From Bacteroides sp. (GTDB taxonomy: Bacteria > Bacteroidota > Bacteroidia > Bacteroidales > Bacteroidaceae), in assembly GCA_030151635.1 (NCBI GenBank), contig JASLDF010000020.1, positions 1 to 8,236 of the forward strand: a stretch of 8,236 nucleotides of DNA. Reading direction: 5' to 3'. Every line of letters starts with the position of its first letter. Within the stretch, counting starts at the first letter, position 1. Positions 1 to 6,465 of this stretch are shown here, piece by piece. Under the pieces are notes generated by a model that was not told the origin of the DNA, searched no databases, and saw only the letters and a list, made by a program, of their open reading frames with translations. The position numbers were made by a program, and so were the translations under genes.

Positions 1-3
1 ATG

Positions 4-177
4 AGTATGAATGTTACTAATGATTATCATTTCGCTTCTGTCAAATAGAATTAACTCGGTTAATCTAAGCCTAAACAAGCAACAGCGTTATATCCATTCA
101 TAGCATTTACACCCATATTATTACCCTACAAAAAAGCTGTAAAGCATCAATACGCTACAGCCTCAACATATGCAATA
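4..177. repeat. Tandem 174-base intergenic repeat, copy 1
   Basis: This stretch is repeated immediately to the right at an offset of 174 bases, rising to 176 after a 2-base insertion. Apart from four substitutions between bases 16 and 23, one near 106 and several in the terminator loop, the copies are identical. The unit holds an imperfect palindrome (TTAAC-TCG-GTTAA at 51-63) and a minus-facing terminator hairpin near its right end. The first bases of the window resemble the junction between the copies, so a further copy may lie to the left. No convincing gene is seen here; short peptides are open on both strands but have no supporting start signals. Confidence 0.85.
130..163 (-). terminator. 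Rho-independent terminator in repeat copy 1 (minus-facing)
   Basis: Read on the minus strand, AGGCTGTA at 163-156 pairs with TACAGCTT at 141-134, with one G-U pair, and six T residues cover 135-130. The loop differs from that of the second copy, but the stem bases are kept. It lies beyond the main terminator of the TPM gene, so it may act as a backup terminator or end a short transcript that starts inside the neighbouring repeat copy. Confidence 0.55.
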
Positions 178-353
178 AGTATGAATGTTGCTAGCCATTA
201 TCATTTCGCTTCTGTCAAATAGAATTAACTCGGTTAATCTAAGCCTAAACAAGCAACAGCGTTATATCCATTCATAGCAATTACACCCATATTATTACCC
301 TACAAAAAAAGGCTGTAAAGTACCACTACCCTACAGCCTCAACATATACGATT
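178..353. repeat. Tandem 174-base intergenic repeat, copy 2
   Basis: This is the second copy of the unit, two bases longer (seven A and GG at 304-312 where copy 1 has six A and one G). The palindrome TTAAC-TCG-GTTAA recurs at 225-237. The block 199-279 matches copy 1 exactly, while the flanks and the terminator loop have drifted. The retained stem with a diverged loop suggests that hairpin structure, not sequence alone, has been kept. It directly follows the stop codon of the minus-strand TPM gene at 372, so it forms that gene's 3' region. Confidence 0.85.
304..339 (-). terminator. Rho-independent terminator after the downstream TPM gene
   Basis: On the minus strand AGGCTGTA (339-332) pairs perfectly with TACAGCCT (317-310). 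The stem can grow by three more pairs using G-U, leaving an eight-base loop, and a run of seven T (310-304) overlaps its end. It sits about 33 bases past the stop codon of the gene at 372-1634 and is the expected end of the transcript carrying that gene and the membrane-protein gene before it. Confidence 0.8.
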
Positions 354-371
354 AAACGCATCACTGCTCAG

Positions 372-1634
372 TTAAAAACGAGAAGATGCACCACCTCCTC
401 CACTAGATCCACGGCTAGAGGAGCTACTTCCACTGGAAGAGCTACTACTAGAGCTTCCAGAACCTCTAGAGTTACTTGGAGGTGTATATTGGTACGTTCT
501 ACTCGAAGTATATTCTTTTCCACACGATTTGCAAGTAAAATTGGCCATCATCAGTCCCGTTTTAGAGCTAGCTGTAGCACGCTGCACCACTTTATAAGAC
601 GACACCATCTGCAACGTATTGTAGCTACAACTAGGGCAAGAATCAATGGTGTTCGAAGTCATCTTGACGGTAAACAGTTTAGTCTTCCTACACGACGTAC
701 AAGCATACGCATCAACATAGGTAGTACCTAATGCAATTTCCGCAGCAGTACCTTTATCAATTTCACGACCGATGTTATATCCCCTTTGAGGTTTCATTGT
801 TCCATACTTACAAAATGGACAAGTAATTTTCATCCCTTTCAACACACGATGATTCAGCCAGAAAAGCAAATAAACAGCCGCTGGAGTTATGGGTATGTAC
901 AACAATGCCAGTTTCAGAGAAGGCTTAAATTTCTTTGTTAGTATAAAGAGGTTCATCACTTCCGCCTTTAAAAGGTTCTTCTTCTTTAATCTTCGCTGAA
1001 CCATAAAGACTACGAGGTAATTTACCAGAAGTAAAAAGATTCCTACGATGAAAAGGTGCGTTATGGAAGGCATAATGCCTAAGTATTTTTCTTCAGCTTG
1101 CGGAGAAGATCCCATTTGAAAGTCGCCATGCCACTCGGGGTTAGAAAGATCTGAAATTAGTTTTTCAATTCCTGTATGCAGTCCTAAATCCCAGAAGTCA
1201 TTCTGAAAAGAAGGCACCATATATTCCATTTGTAACTGTTTGCAATAATAGTCCGTTAGCAACCCTTCAAGCCCATAGCCCACTTCAAACACCACTTCCC
1301 GTTTATCCAGTACAAGCAGTATCAAGACACCGTTGTTACTCTCTGCCGTACCTAAACCAATCTCCTTAAAAAGTTCGTAGGCATATTCTCGAGGTTCTAG
1401 ATTTCTTTTGGTATGTTTCTTTACAATGACCATTGCCTCTATTCCCGTAGAGTTCTGTAAATTGCGTAAAGCCTCGTTCAAACTGGCTACCGTACCAACC
1501 GACAATGTTCCATCATCGCACATCACGTATCCACTTGACGGAATACGATTGATAGCCCCATGTAGCGGCATTCCCGACGAGAATAACACCAGCATCAGTA
1601 GAAAAAGAAAAGTGTTTTTTATATTCTGTATCAT
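372..1634 (-). CDS. TPM-domain membrane protein with zinc-ribbon-like region and Ser/Gly tail
   Basis: A 420-residue protein of the TPM (YgcG/Psb32-like) family, whose members are membrane-linked envelope proteins, some reported to have phosphatase activity. Residues 1-26 are a signal peptide or anchor. Residues about 34-165 are the TPM domain, with the hallmark NNGVLILL at 100-107 followed by LDKRE and GYGLEG (119-124). Hydrophobic segments lie at about 191-212 and 242-260. Four CxxC pairs (272/275, 312/315, 333/336, 368/371) can form two zinc ribbons. The tail (386-420) is almost all Ser and Gly and ends GGGGASSRF, as is common in this family. The ATG at 1634 lies three bases past the stop codon of the membrane-protein gene, with AGGAGG 14 bases upstream inside that gene, so the two are probably coupled. 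It is a paralogue of the gene at 2389-3606. Exact substrate and the side of the membrane carrying the zinc ribbons are unknown. Confidence 0.88.
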   Translation of the reverse strand: MIQNIKNTFLFLLMLVLFSSGMPLHGAINRIPSSGYVMCDDGTLSVGTVASLNEALRNLQNSTGIEAMVIVKKHTKRNLEPREYAYELFKEIGLGTAESNNGVLILLVLDKREVVFEVGYGLEGLLTDYYCKQLQMEYMVPSFQNDFWDLGLHTGIEKLISDLSNPEWHGDFQMGSSPQAEEKYLGIMPSITHLFIVGIFLLLVNYLVVFMVQRRLKKKNLLKAEVMNLFILTKKFKPSLKLALLYIPITPAAVYLLFWLNHRVLKGMKITCPFCKYGTMKPQRGYNIGREIDKGTAAEIALGTTYVDAYACTSCRKTKLFTVKMTSNTIDSCPSCSYNTLQMVSSYKVVQRATASSKTGLMMANFTCKSCGKEYTSSRTYQYTPPSNSRGSGSSSSSSSSGSSSSSRGSSGGGGASSRF

Positions 1635-1637
1635 GGC

Positions 1638-2222
1638 CTATCGTTTCACCTCCTCGTATTTTCGTTTACTTCCATTCGCTTTGTTACCCAGTGCATCTAA
1701 TCCACGAGTAAGTAATTGAGAAATTAGGTAGGTAATTAAAAGTAAAAAAGAGATAATAAAAGGGAGCAACATGAGTACGCCGTAATTAAAACTGTCGTTA
1801 ACCATTCCGTTAACCACTTCCCCTGCGAGTGCCTGAACCATCACAAACACAAAGAAAAAGAGGAGTGTAATTATACCGAGTATCATAAAATCGGAGCCAA
1901 TTAAGTCTGTAAACCCCTTACTCTTGATGGCCATATAGTAAATTAGGAACAACCCCGAAAGTGACGCCACCCTTGGCAAAAAAAGACCGTAGTTAACCAA
2001 AGCCTCAACAACACTAACATCACTCGTTACAATGCTGATGTAATTCGAGTAGGTCGATTCGGCTATAAAGTACATTAATACCAAGAGCACGCAAAACAAC
2101 GGGAAGACAACCAGCAGGTAGTTCCTAATCTTCTTCGGCTGCAAAGTTACGCCGTACTTGGTTAAATATTTTATAGGTGTAGAAAGCAAGGCTATAAATA
2201 ACGCTAGGATGTATTGTTCCAT
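1638..2222 (-). CDS. Five-helix integral membrane protein, partner of the downstream TPM gene
   Basis: A 194-residue protein of unknown function. Five hydrophobic segments are visible at about 4-21, 33-54, 78-98, 110-132 and 148-170, followed by a short basic cytoplasmic-looking tail (GSKRKYEEVKR). I place the start at the ATG at 2222; the frame also opens at a TTG at 2252, but the extra ten residues add nothing recognisable. No catalytic motif is seen. Its stop codon lies three bases before the TPM gene at 372-1634, and its last codons contain the AGGAGG sequence likely used by that gene. The gene at 3596-4162 has the same length class, helix count and position before a TPM gene, so the two are probably diverged paralogues that support or partner the TPM proteins. 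Confidence 0.8.
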   Translation of the reverse strand: MEQYILALFIALLSTPIKYLTKYGVTLQPKKIRNYLLVVFPLFCVLLVLMYFIAESTYSNYISIVTSDVSVVEALVNYGLFLPRVASLSGLFLIYYMAIKSKGFTDLIGSDFMILGIITLLFFFVFVMVQALAGEVVNGMVNDSFNYGVLMLLPFIISFLLLITYLISQLLTRGLDALGNKANGSKRKYEEVKR

Positions 2223-2324
2223 TTCTAATTGAAAGTTAAATGAGAAGAGCAAGGTTATTGTTATACTTGACTCTTCATGTTATGGGTAGAAAAACAATAT
2301 AGTGACGAAGATAAAAGTTATTCT

Positions 2325-2332
2325 CAAATATA
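2325..2332 (-). promoter_or_regulatory. Possible promoter -7 box for the downstream membrane/TPM module
   Basis: The minus strand reads TATATTTG, an exact match to the Bacteroidota -7 consensus TAnnTTTG. A TTTG at 2352-2349 could be the -33 element, but the 16-base gap is shorter than the usual 19-21. Transcription would begin near 2318, about 95 bases before the ATG at 2222. This would give the downstream module its own transcript. Confidence 0.45.
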
Positions 2333-2333
2333 A

Positions 2334-2376
2334 ACCTCTAAAAATCAGCAAATATTAGTTCTTCATTTTAAGAGGT
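2334..2376 (-). terminator. Imperfect inverted repeat after the upstream TPM gene
   Basis: On the minus strand ACCTCTTAAAA (2376-2366) pairs with TTTTTAGAGGT (2344-2334) except for one T-T mismatch. The loop is 21 bases, and TTATATTT follows. It starts 12 bases past the stop codon of the upstream TPM gene, so it is a plausible but weak terminator or 3' protective hairpin. It overlaps the region just upstream of the TATATTTG box, so it could also affect that promoter. Confidence 0.4.
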
Positions 2377-2388
2377 ATGCCAAGCCAA

Positions 2389-3606
2389 TCATTTGCTTGA
2401 AGCCTCCATTGAAAGCTTGGGCACATCGTCGTATACCAAAAACTCTTTACCACAATGTAAACAAGTATAAGGCGTCTGTGCAATCCCCTTAGAAATATAA
2501 GTTGGCTCTTCGTTAATTTGTAACTCGCCAGCTGTGAGGGTATAGTTTAGACACAAAGGACATTGCTCTACATTTTCCGTCTTAAGAGGATATTTAACCA
2601 CTTCGAGTTGATGACAAGCCGAGCATTTAAAGTGTTTAATCATAACCGAGCCTAAGATAACCTCTTGCTCCGTGGTATCGTTCTTGTGTGCCTTTGTTGC
2701 ATCAACAGGAACCTCCTCCAACGTGTGCTTGTGGCAATGCTTACACTCCTTTGCCTCACGCACTTTTTTAAGCGCTTTCAAGTTCCAAAAGAGCATAACG
2801 GGAAACAACGGTACAACCACCAAGCAAAGTGCCGTACGAATCATTAGGATTTGATAAAGATAAATAGCCGCTGGCCCTTTCGATTGATAAATAGGATACT
2901 TAGCCAATCGCAAACGAATGCCCAGATGTACGGCAACATTTACAATAACAACAGTTAAGAACAGATAGAGCAAATAACGCTTAGACTCTTGCTTTCCACT
3001 CACGGTCATCCCTAGTTCCAAATTCTGAATTGCAATACTAGGTTCCCAGTTATACAACGAATCCGTTGCATTTGCCTTAGCTACCTGCTTCGAAATGTAT
3101 TGAGAACTCTCTTTCAAGTGCTTTGAAATGGCTTGCACACCGCTTACCAGTCCATTGTCCCAGAACCCCTTTTTGAAATAGGAAACCAAGTGCTTCCCTT
3201 GAATCTTCTTTAAATAGGTATCGGGAAGTGCCTCCTTTAAACCAGCACCCACAGCAATAGAAATCTCTTGCACACTCTCGGTAAGTAAAATTAGCACTCC
3301 GTTATTCAACTCTTCCTTACCTAACCCCATGTGTTGAAACAGAGTGTCGGCATAGGCACGTGGCGATTGATGTTCTGGCAATACACGCATAGCTACAATC
3401 ACCATTTCCACACCCGTTTCTTCCTCCAAATCTATCAAAACATCATTCAAAGCATCAATGGTGCGTTGAGGTAACAAGCGATGCGTATTCACAACAAAAC
3501 CATCGGTCGATTTTCCCTCCACCGCATCGGTATTCAAAATTGGAATGAGTAGCACCATCAGCAGTAAAAGAAGAGCCAAAAGGAAGTATCTCTTTTTAAT
3601 TTTCAT
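2389..3606 (-). CDS. TPM-domain membrane protein with four CxxC motifs (upstream paralogue)
   Basis: A 405-residue paralogue of the protein at 372-1634. Residues 4-24 are a strongly hydrophobic signal anchor, and about 34-166 is the TPM domain with NNGVLILL at 101-108. Hydrophobic segments lie at about 211-230 and 252-275; the second is long and contains prolines, so it may be a hairpin. CxxC pairs at 288/291, 328/331, 349/352 and 382/385 match those of the paralogue in order and spacing. It lacks the Ser/Gly tail, and the family stretch after NNGVLILL is altered (TESVQE, GAGLKE in place of LDKRE, GYGLEG). I start it at the ATG at 3606, which has AGGAGG five bases upstream; the in-frame TTG at 3624 lies upstream of that site. 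The gene overlaps the end of the membrane-protein gene by 11 bases, so translation is likely coupled. Confidence 0.87.
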   Translation of the reverse strand: MKIKKRYFLLALLLLLMVLLIPILNTDAVEGKSTDGFVVNTHRLLPQRTIDALNDVLIDLEEETGVEMVIVAMRVLPEHQSPRAYADTLFQHMGLGKEELNNGVLILLTESVQEISIAVGAGLKEALPDTYLKKIQGKHLVSYFKKGFWDNGLVSGVQAISKHLKESSQYISKQVAKANATDSLYNWEPSIAIQNLELGMTVSGKQESKRYLLYLFLTVVIVNVAVHLGIRLRLAKYPIYQSKGPAAIYLYQILMIRTALCLVVVPLFPVMLFWNLKALKKVREAKECKHCHKHTLEEVPVDATKAHKNDTTEQEVILGSVMIKHFKCSACHQLEVVKYPLKTENVEQCPLCLNYTLTAGELQINEEPTYISKGIAQTPYTCLHCGKEFLVYDDVPKLSMEASSK

Positions 3607-4162
3607 GACGACCTCCTTTTTCAATTATCTTTCTCCCCTTTTCAAGTCGATAGAGTTCTTTATCATCGGGCAGTTTAAACAAGCCATTTCGTGTAAAATG
3701 AATTAAGAACCTCACATAGAAACCGAAGGCACCCAGGAGCACAAAACTGATGATTCCCGAGTTAAACATGGAGTGCCCAAAATCAATGTATTGAGCCATA
3801 TAAAGAGGTAATATAAAGCAGGGGATAGACAAAAATCCAAGAAAAAGAACACGAATTGCTTCACTGTTTCTTCGAGGACGTTGCAGGTTTACATACACCA
3901 GAAAAAGCAACATCAGCAGTAAAAAAACATCTACAAGAAACGTGTAAACTTGCTGGGAAGAAGGCACATAGTCGGGCACATAACGATAGTATGTAAGGGG
4001 GATGGCACATTCTTGCAGCATCATCCAAACGCCTTTAACCGCAAGTGCTAAAAACAACGTATAATAGAGGTATCCTTTCCAAGTTGTCAAATCGGCTGTA
4101 TTCAAGAGTACCAACTTTTTAATCAGCATCAGTACACAAAGACCGATAAATATATAAATCAT
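3596..4162 (-). CDS. Five-helix integral membrane protein, partner of the upstream TPM gene
   Basis: A 188-residue protein of unknown function. Hydrophobic segments are seen at about 2-20, 31-49, 72-92, 104-123 and 135-155, then a charged C-terminal region of about 30 residues (DDKELYRLEKGRK). The ATG at 4162 is the only good start and has no Shine-Dalgarno sequence. No enzyme signature is visible. Its last codons overlap the TPM gene that follows and contain that gene's AGGAGG site. It is the first gene of the upstream module, and the TATATTTG box at 4222-4215 is placed to transcribe it. By size, five-helix layout and position it corresponds to the gene at 1638-2222, although sequence similarity between the two is not obvious by eye. 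Confidence 0.8.
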   Translation of the reverse strand: MIYIFIGLCVLMLIKKLVLLNTADLTTWKGYLYYTLFLALAVKGVWMMLQECAIPLTYYRYVPDYVPSSQQVYTFLVDVFLLLMLLFLVYVNLQRPRRNSEAIRVLFLGFLSIPCFILPLYMAQYIDFGHSMFNSGIISFVLLGAFGFYVRFLIHFTRNGLFKLPDDKELYRLEKGRKIIEKGGRHEN

Positions 4163-4174
4163 AAAATGTAACGC

Positions 4175-4221
4175 ATATTTGTAAGTTATTCATTCTTTGC
4201 CCGTAAGCAACTTACAAATAT
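4175..4221. repeat. Perfect 13-bp inverted repeat upstream of the TPM operon
   Basis: ATATTTGTAAGTT at 4175-4187 is the exact inverse of AACTTACAAATAT at 4209-4221, separated by 21 bases. A third half-site, GTAAG at 4203-4207, forms a tighter palindrome GTAAG-CAA-CTTAC at 4203-4215. The right arm coincides with the TATATTTG promoter box, so the repeat may be an operator or a leader hairpin. Confidence 0.7.
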
Positions 4222-4222
4222 A
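4215..4222 (-). promoter_or_regulatory. Probable promoter -7 box of the upstream membrane/TPM operon
   Basis: The minus strand reads TATATTTG, matching the Bacteroidota consensus TAnnTTTG exactly. The nearest upstream -33-like TTTC lies about 22 bases away, so that element is weak. The expected transcript start is near 4208, giving a leader of about 45 bases before the ATG at 4162, and the leader would contain the other arm of the inverted repeat. Confidence 0.5.
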
Positions 4223-4490
4223 GCCAAGTAATTTAGAAAGTGTCGAAACTTAAAGGATAAAAATAGTCAAGAATATCTCATTTTATGACACCTTCCTACC
4301 CTTCTCTTCTTTACTGCTGATGGTGCGTACAACCATCAATTAGTGTCCTTAACGTGGGTTAATGGTTCAATGGTTCTTTTATAAAGGTTTCTTGATGAGA
4401 TTTAGCCTCTCATTATTCCATATCCGCAAAAAAGAAGCTAACTTGCACATTCTAAATTTTACAAACCAGAGATACGATATATAAGACAAG

Positions 4491-5312
4491 ATGAAAAATA
4501 AGATACTTTCCATACAGAGCAAAGTCGTTTACGGATACGTAGGCAGCAACATTGCCGAGTTGGTCATTCAGCTTCACGGCTTGGATGTCATTGCTTTCCC
4601 AACCGTATATTTGTCGGCACACACGGGACACCAACCCATCCATGGCGACCGAATTTCGAAGGCTTTGTTTGACGACCTTATTCTTGGCGTAAACGATTTA
4701 AAGCTGATGGATACTGTGTGTAATATCATTACGGGCTACATTGGATCGGAAGACATCTTGTTATCCTCTGCCAAGTACATTGCACAAGTGAAAGCAGAGA
4801 ATCCACACCTTACATACATCTGCGACCCCGTTATGGGCGATGTTGATACAGGTCTTTACGTGCCCGAGGCTGTGGCACAATCGTACCTGCACGATATCAT
4901 CCCCATCTGCGATATTCTTACACCCAACCACTTCGAGTTTGAATACATTATCGGTCATAAAGCACGTACCGAAGACGATGTGCTTCAGGCGGTAAAAGAG
5001 AATAACATCCTTCGTGAAAAGGTAGTCATCGTTACGAGCTGTCACTTGGAAGATACAGCCCCCGATGAAATTGATACGTTGGTAGTGAAAGACGGTATCT
5101 GCAACCGCATCCGTTCGAAACATGTAGCTATTGACACCACCGGAACGGGCGATATGTTTACTGCTATATTGGCTAGTAAATTGGCAGTAGGTAGCGACAT
5201 CCTATCGGCAGTAACACACGCAACAGAAACCATCAAAGTAGCATTGGCACATACCCTGCAAATGGGTAACATCGAACTCAACGCAGCTTGTCTGCTAAAG
5301 AGCATCCGATGA
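4491..5312 (+). CDS. pdxY: Pyridoxal kinase (PdxY/PdxK family)
   Basis: A 273-residue ribokinase-fold kinase that phosphorylates pyridoxal (and possibly pyridoxine or pyridoxamine) with ATP to make pyridoxal 5'-phosphate in the cytoplasmic B6 salvage pathway. Family marks in order are: SIQSKVVYGYVGSN (7-20) with the substrate-binding Ser10; TVYLSAHTG (38-46); YICDPVMGD (109-117); DILTPNHFEFEYI (141-153); and the anion-hole and catalytic motif DTTGTGDMF (215-223), in which Asp221 is the likely base. Length is close to the roughly 285 residues of E. coli PdxY, and all core motifs are intact. The start fits the family, since the substrate-binding motif begins at residue 7. It stands alone, divergent from the TPM operon and convergent with the HNH gene, so it is probably monocistronic. 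PdxY and PdxK cannot be separated firmly by eye. Confidence 0.93.
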   Translation: MKNKILSIQSKVVYGYVGSNIAELVIQLHGLDVIAFPTVYLSAHTGHQPIHGDRISKALFDDLILGVNDLKLMDTVCNIITGYIGSEDILLSSAKYIAQVKAENPHLTYICDPVMGDVDTGLYVPEAVAQSYLHDIIPICDILTPNHFEFEYIIGHKARTEDDVLQAVKENNILREKVVIVTSCHLEDTAPDEIDTLVVKDGICNRIRSKHVAIDTTGTGDMFTAILASKLAVGSDILSAVTHATETIKVALAHTLQMGNIELNAACLLKSIR

Positions 5313-5336
5313 TGCAAGCCTATACTCTAAAATAGA

Positions 5337-5374
5337 ACAAACCCAAGCAAGATTAATTTCTTACTTGGGTTTGT
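5337..5374. terminator. Bidirectional hairpin between the kinase and HNH genes
   Basis: ACAAACCCAAG (5337-5347) and CTTGGGTTTGT (5364-5374) form a perfect 11-bp stem, with AAGA/TCTT able to pair inside the loop. GGTTTTA follows on the plus strand and TCTATTTTA on the minus strand, so both convergent genes could use it, although neither T-tract is long. Confidence 0.75.
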
Positions 5375-5403
5375 GGTTTTATGGAGGGAGGAAAGGAAGT
5401 TAT

Positions 5404-5426
5404 GGAAGAATATTTTCTATTCTTCC
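5404..5426. repeat. 9-bp inverted repeat over the HNH stop codon
   Basis: GGAAGAATA (5404-5412) and TATTCTTCC (5418-5426) pair perfectly around a five-base loop. The hairpin contains the TAG stop codon (5419-5417, minus strand). No T-tract follows, so it is more likely an mRNA 3'-end structure than a terminator, and it could be chance. Confidence 0.45.
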
Positions 5427-6070
5427 AAAGACATTAATTTATCTACTTCTTTCATCTCTATGTCATACCAAGTTATATTGTCAAAACAGGCAAAAAGTTC
5501 GTTAGCAAATGGAAAAGTGGTAGGTAAAAAGCTTGGATTAAATGGGAGTAAGGTTACATCAATCTTACTCATGGGAATACTTAGTAAATCTTTTTCTTGA
5601 GCATATTGGACTGCTAACTTTATGTAATTCCTAAACAACACTAATGTGGGGAATGTGCGATTCTTATAGTGCCACTCTAATAAGTCTATATTATGTTTAG
5701 AGGAGTTGCAAGATTTACACGCCCACACCATATTATCGGCAGTGTCAAGTCCCCCTTTCGAAATAGCGAAAATATGGTCAATACTTAATTCATCTAAACT
5801 ATTGTTTCCACAATACTCACAGATAGGTCTGGACATTAGTTTATGCTTTAAGTCTATTTGAAAGGTTCGTGGACTGGCTGTTCCACTACACAAACTCTTA
5901 AAAAGTTTAGCCCTTAACATGTATCCCAATTTAGTGTACTCTTTTTTATTCCAATCCATTTGCCAAGCCATAGCTTGATTAGCATATGCCCAATACAATC
6001 TTAACCCTAACGTATTGAATTTTAGCATCCGCTTATTAGTCATAGCGTCATTTTCGTATGAAAAGTCCAT
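5417..6070 (-). CDS. Stand-alone HNH endonuclease family protein
   Basis: A 217-residue protein with a zinc-bound HNH (McrA-like) nuclease motif: Cys84-x2-Cys87, Asp98-His99, Asn113, then Cys118-x2-Cys121-Asn122 and a Lys at 125. His99 is the expected catalytic base and Asn113 the middle residue of the motif; the four cysteines would hold structural zinc. The N-terminal 80 residues are helical and rich in Tyr/Trp/Lys, and the C-terminal 75 residues are not recognised. Such proteins cut or nick DNA, but the host role is open: defence, homing and a domesticated nuclease are all possible. I start it at the ATG at 6070; an in-frame TTG at 6079 would add three residues. It follows the MmcQ/YjbR-like gene by 35 bases on the same strand and may share its transcript. 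No methyltransferase or restriction partner is visible. Confidence 0.83.
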   Translation of the reverse strand: MDFSYENDAMTNKRMLKFNTLGLRLYWAYANQAMAWQMDWNKKEYTKLGYMLRAKLFKSLCSGTASPRTFQIDLKHKLMSRPICEYCGNNSLDELSIDHIFAISKGGLDTADNMVWACKSCNSSKHNIDLLEWHYKNRTFPTLVLFRNYIKLAVQYAQEKDLLSIPMSKIDVTLLPFNPSFLPTTFPFANELFACFDNITWYDIEMKEVDKLMSLEE

Positions 6071-6105
6071 AATACACAAGCTTATTTAAATTCCATTAAT
6101 CCAAC

Positions 6106-6465
6106 TCATTCTCCCAATATCTCTTTTTGCAATTTCTTCGTCAACGATTGGAACACCAATCTATACGATTCATCTAACAATTCCTTCATTAGCTTAGGAG
6201 AGATGCCTCCATCTAAGCGAATGGAACTCCAATGCTTTTTGTTGAGATAATAGCCCGGCGTAATTTCTTGATAACGCTCTTGCAGCTCTGCTCCATATTC
6301 CGGATTCAATTTCACCGATATAATGGGGTTATCGTTGGCATCGGTTCCCATCAAAGCAAACATTTTCCCTGCTAAAAGGTATCGAAAGGCACCCCACTCT
6401 TCTTTGTAGTCTTCTTCTGCACCAGCTTTAGCCGTACAATATTCGGGTATAAATGGGTATTTCAT
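6106..6465 (-). CDS. MmcQ/YjbR family protein
   Basis: A 119-residue protein with the size and motifs of the MmcQ/YjbR family, whose members have a CyaY-like fold and are annotated as putative DNA-binding proteins of unknown role. Visible family features are the N-terminal FIPEYCTAKAGAEEDYKEEW, GKMFALMG at 33-40, a VKLNPE segment at 51-56, and PGYYLNKKHWSSI at 70-82. There is no signal peptide or membrane segment, so it should be cytoplasmic. The ATG at 6465 agrees with the usual family start. It lies 35 bases upstream of the HNH gene on the same strand and may be transcribed with it, but nothing suggests a shared function. Upstream lies AT-rich non-coding DNA in which no clear promoter was found. 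Confidence 0.9.
   Translation of the reverse strand: MKYPFIPEYCTAKAGAEEDYKEEWGAFRYLLAGKMFALMGTDANDNPIISVKLNPEYGAELQERYQEITPGYYLNKKHWSSIRLDGGISPKLMKELLDESYRLVFQSLTKKLQKEILGE

Larger units (their letters stand above)
4163..4490. other. Divergent regulatory gap between the TPM operon and the pyridoxal kinase gene
   Basis: No gene is seen in these 328 bases. The left end holds a perfect 13-bp inverted repeat and a minus-facing -7 box (listed separately). A 7-bp inverted repeat TGATGGT/ACCATCA lies at 4318-4338 with a seven-base loop. AATGGTTC occurs twice in direct succession at 4361-4376. A weak -7-like TAAATTTT at 4453-4460 is the nearest candidate promoter for the kinase gene, but no -33 element was found for it. 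Confidence 0.6.

Noticed and set aside
1..353. CRISPR array
   Set aside because: There are only two long, nearly identical units without short repeats and unique spacers, and no cas genes are present.
386..473. Ser/Gly codon-rich run as a DNA microsatellite or sequencing artefact
   Set aside because: It keeps the reading frame and ends like the Gly/Ser tails common in TPM-domain proteins.
489..731. Plus-strand open frame of 80 codons inside the downstream TPM gene
   Set aside because: It lies antisense within a gene with clear domain motifs, and its product is Arg/Ser/His-rich without recognisable features.
1408..1719. Plus-strand open frame of 103 codons
   Set aside because: It is antisense to the start of the TPM gene and the end of its membrane partner; no family features.
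2223..2252. TTG start adding ten residues to the downstream membrane protein
   Set aside because: An ATG follows directly before the first helix, and the extra residues add no recognisable signal.
3607..3624. Upstream TTG start for the TPM protein at 2389-3606
   Set aside because: The TTG lies upstream of the AGGAGG site that sits at ideal distance from the ATG at 3606, so the ATG is far more likely.
4761..5317. Minus-strand open frames of 120 and 91 codons within the pyridoxal kinase gene
   Set aside because: Both are antisense to an intact, well-recognised enzyme gene and show no motifs.
5373..5600. Plus-strand open frame of 75 codons
   Set aside because: It is antisense to the 3' part of the HNH gene and has no recognisable features.
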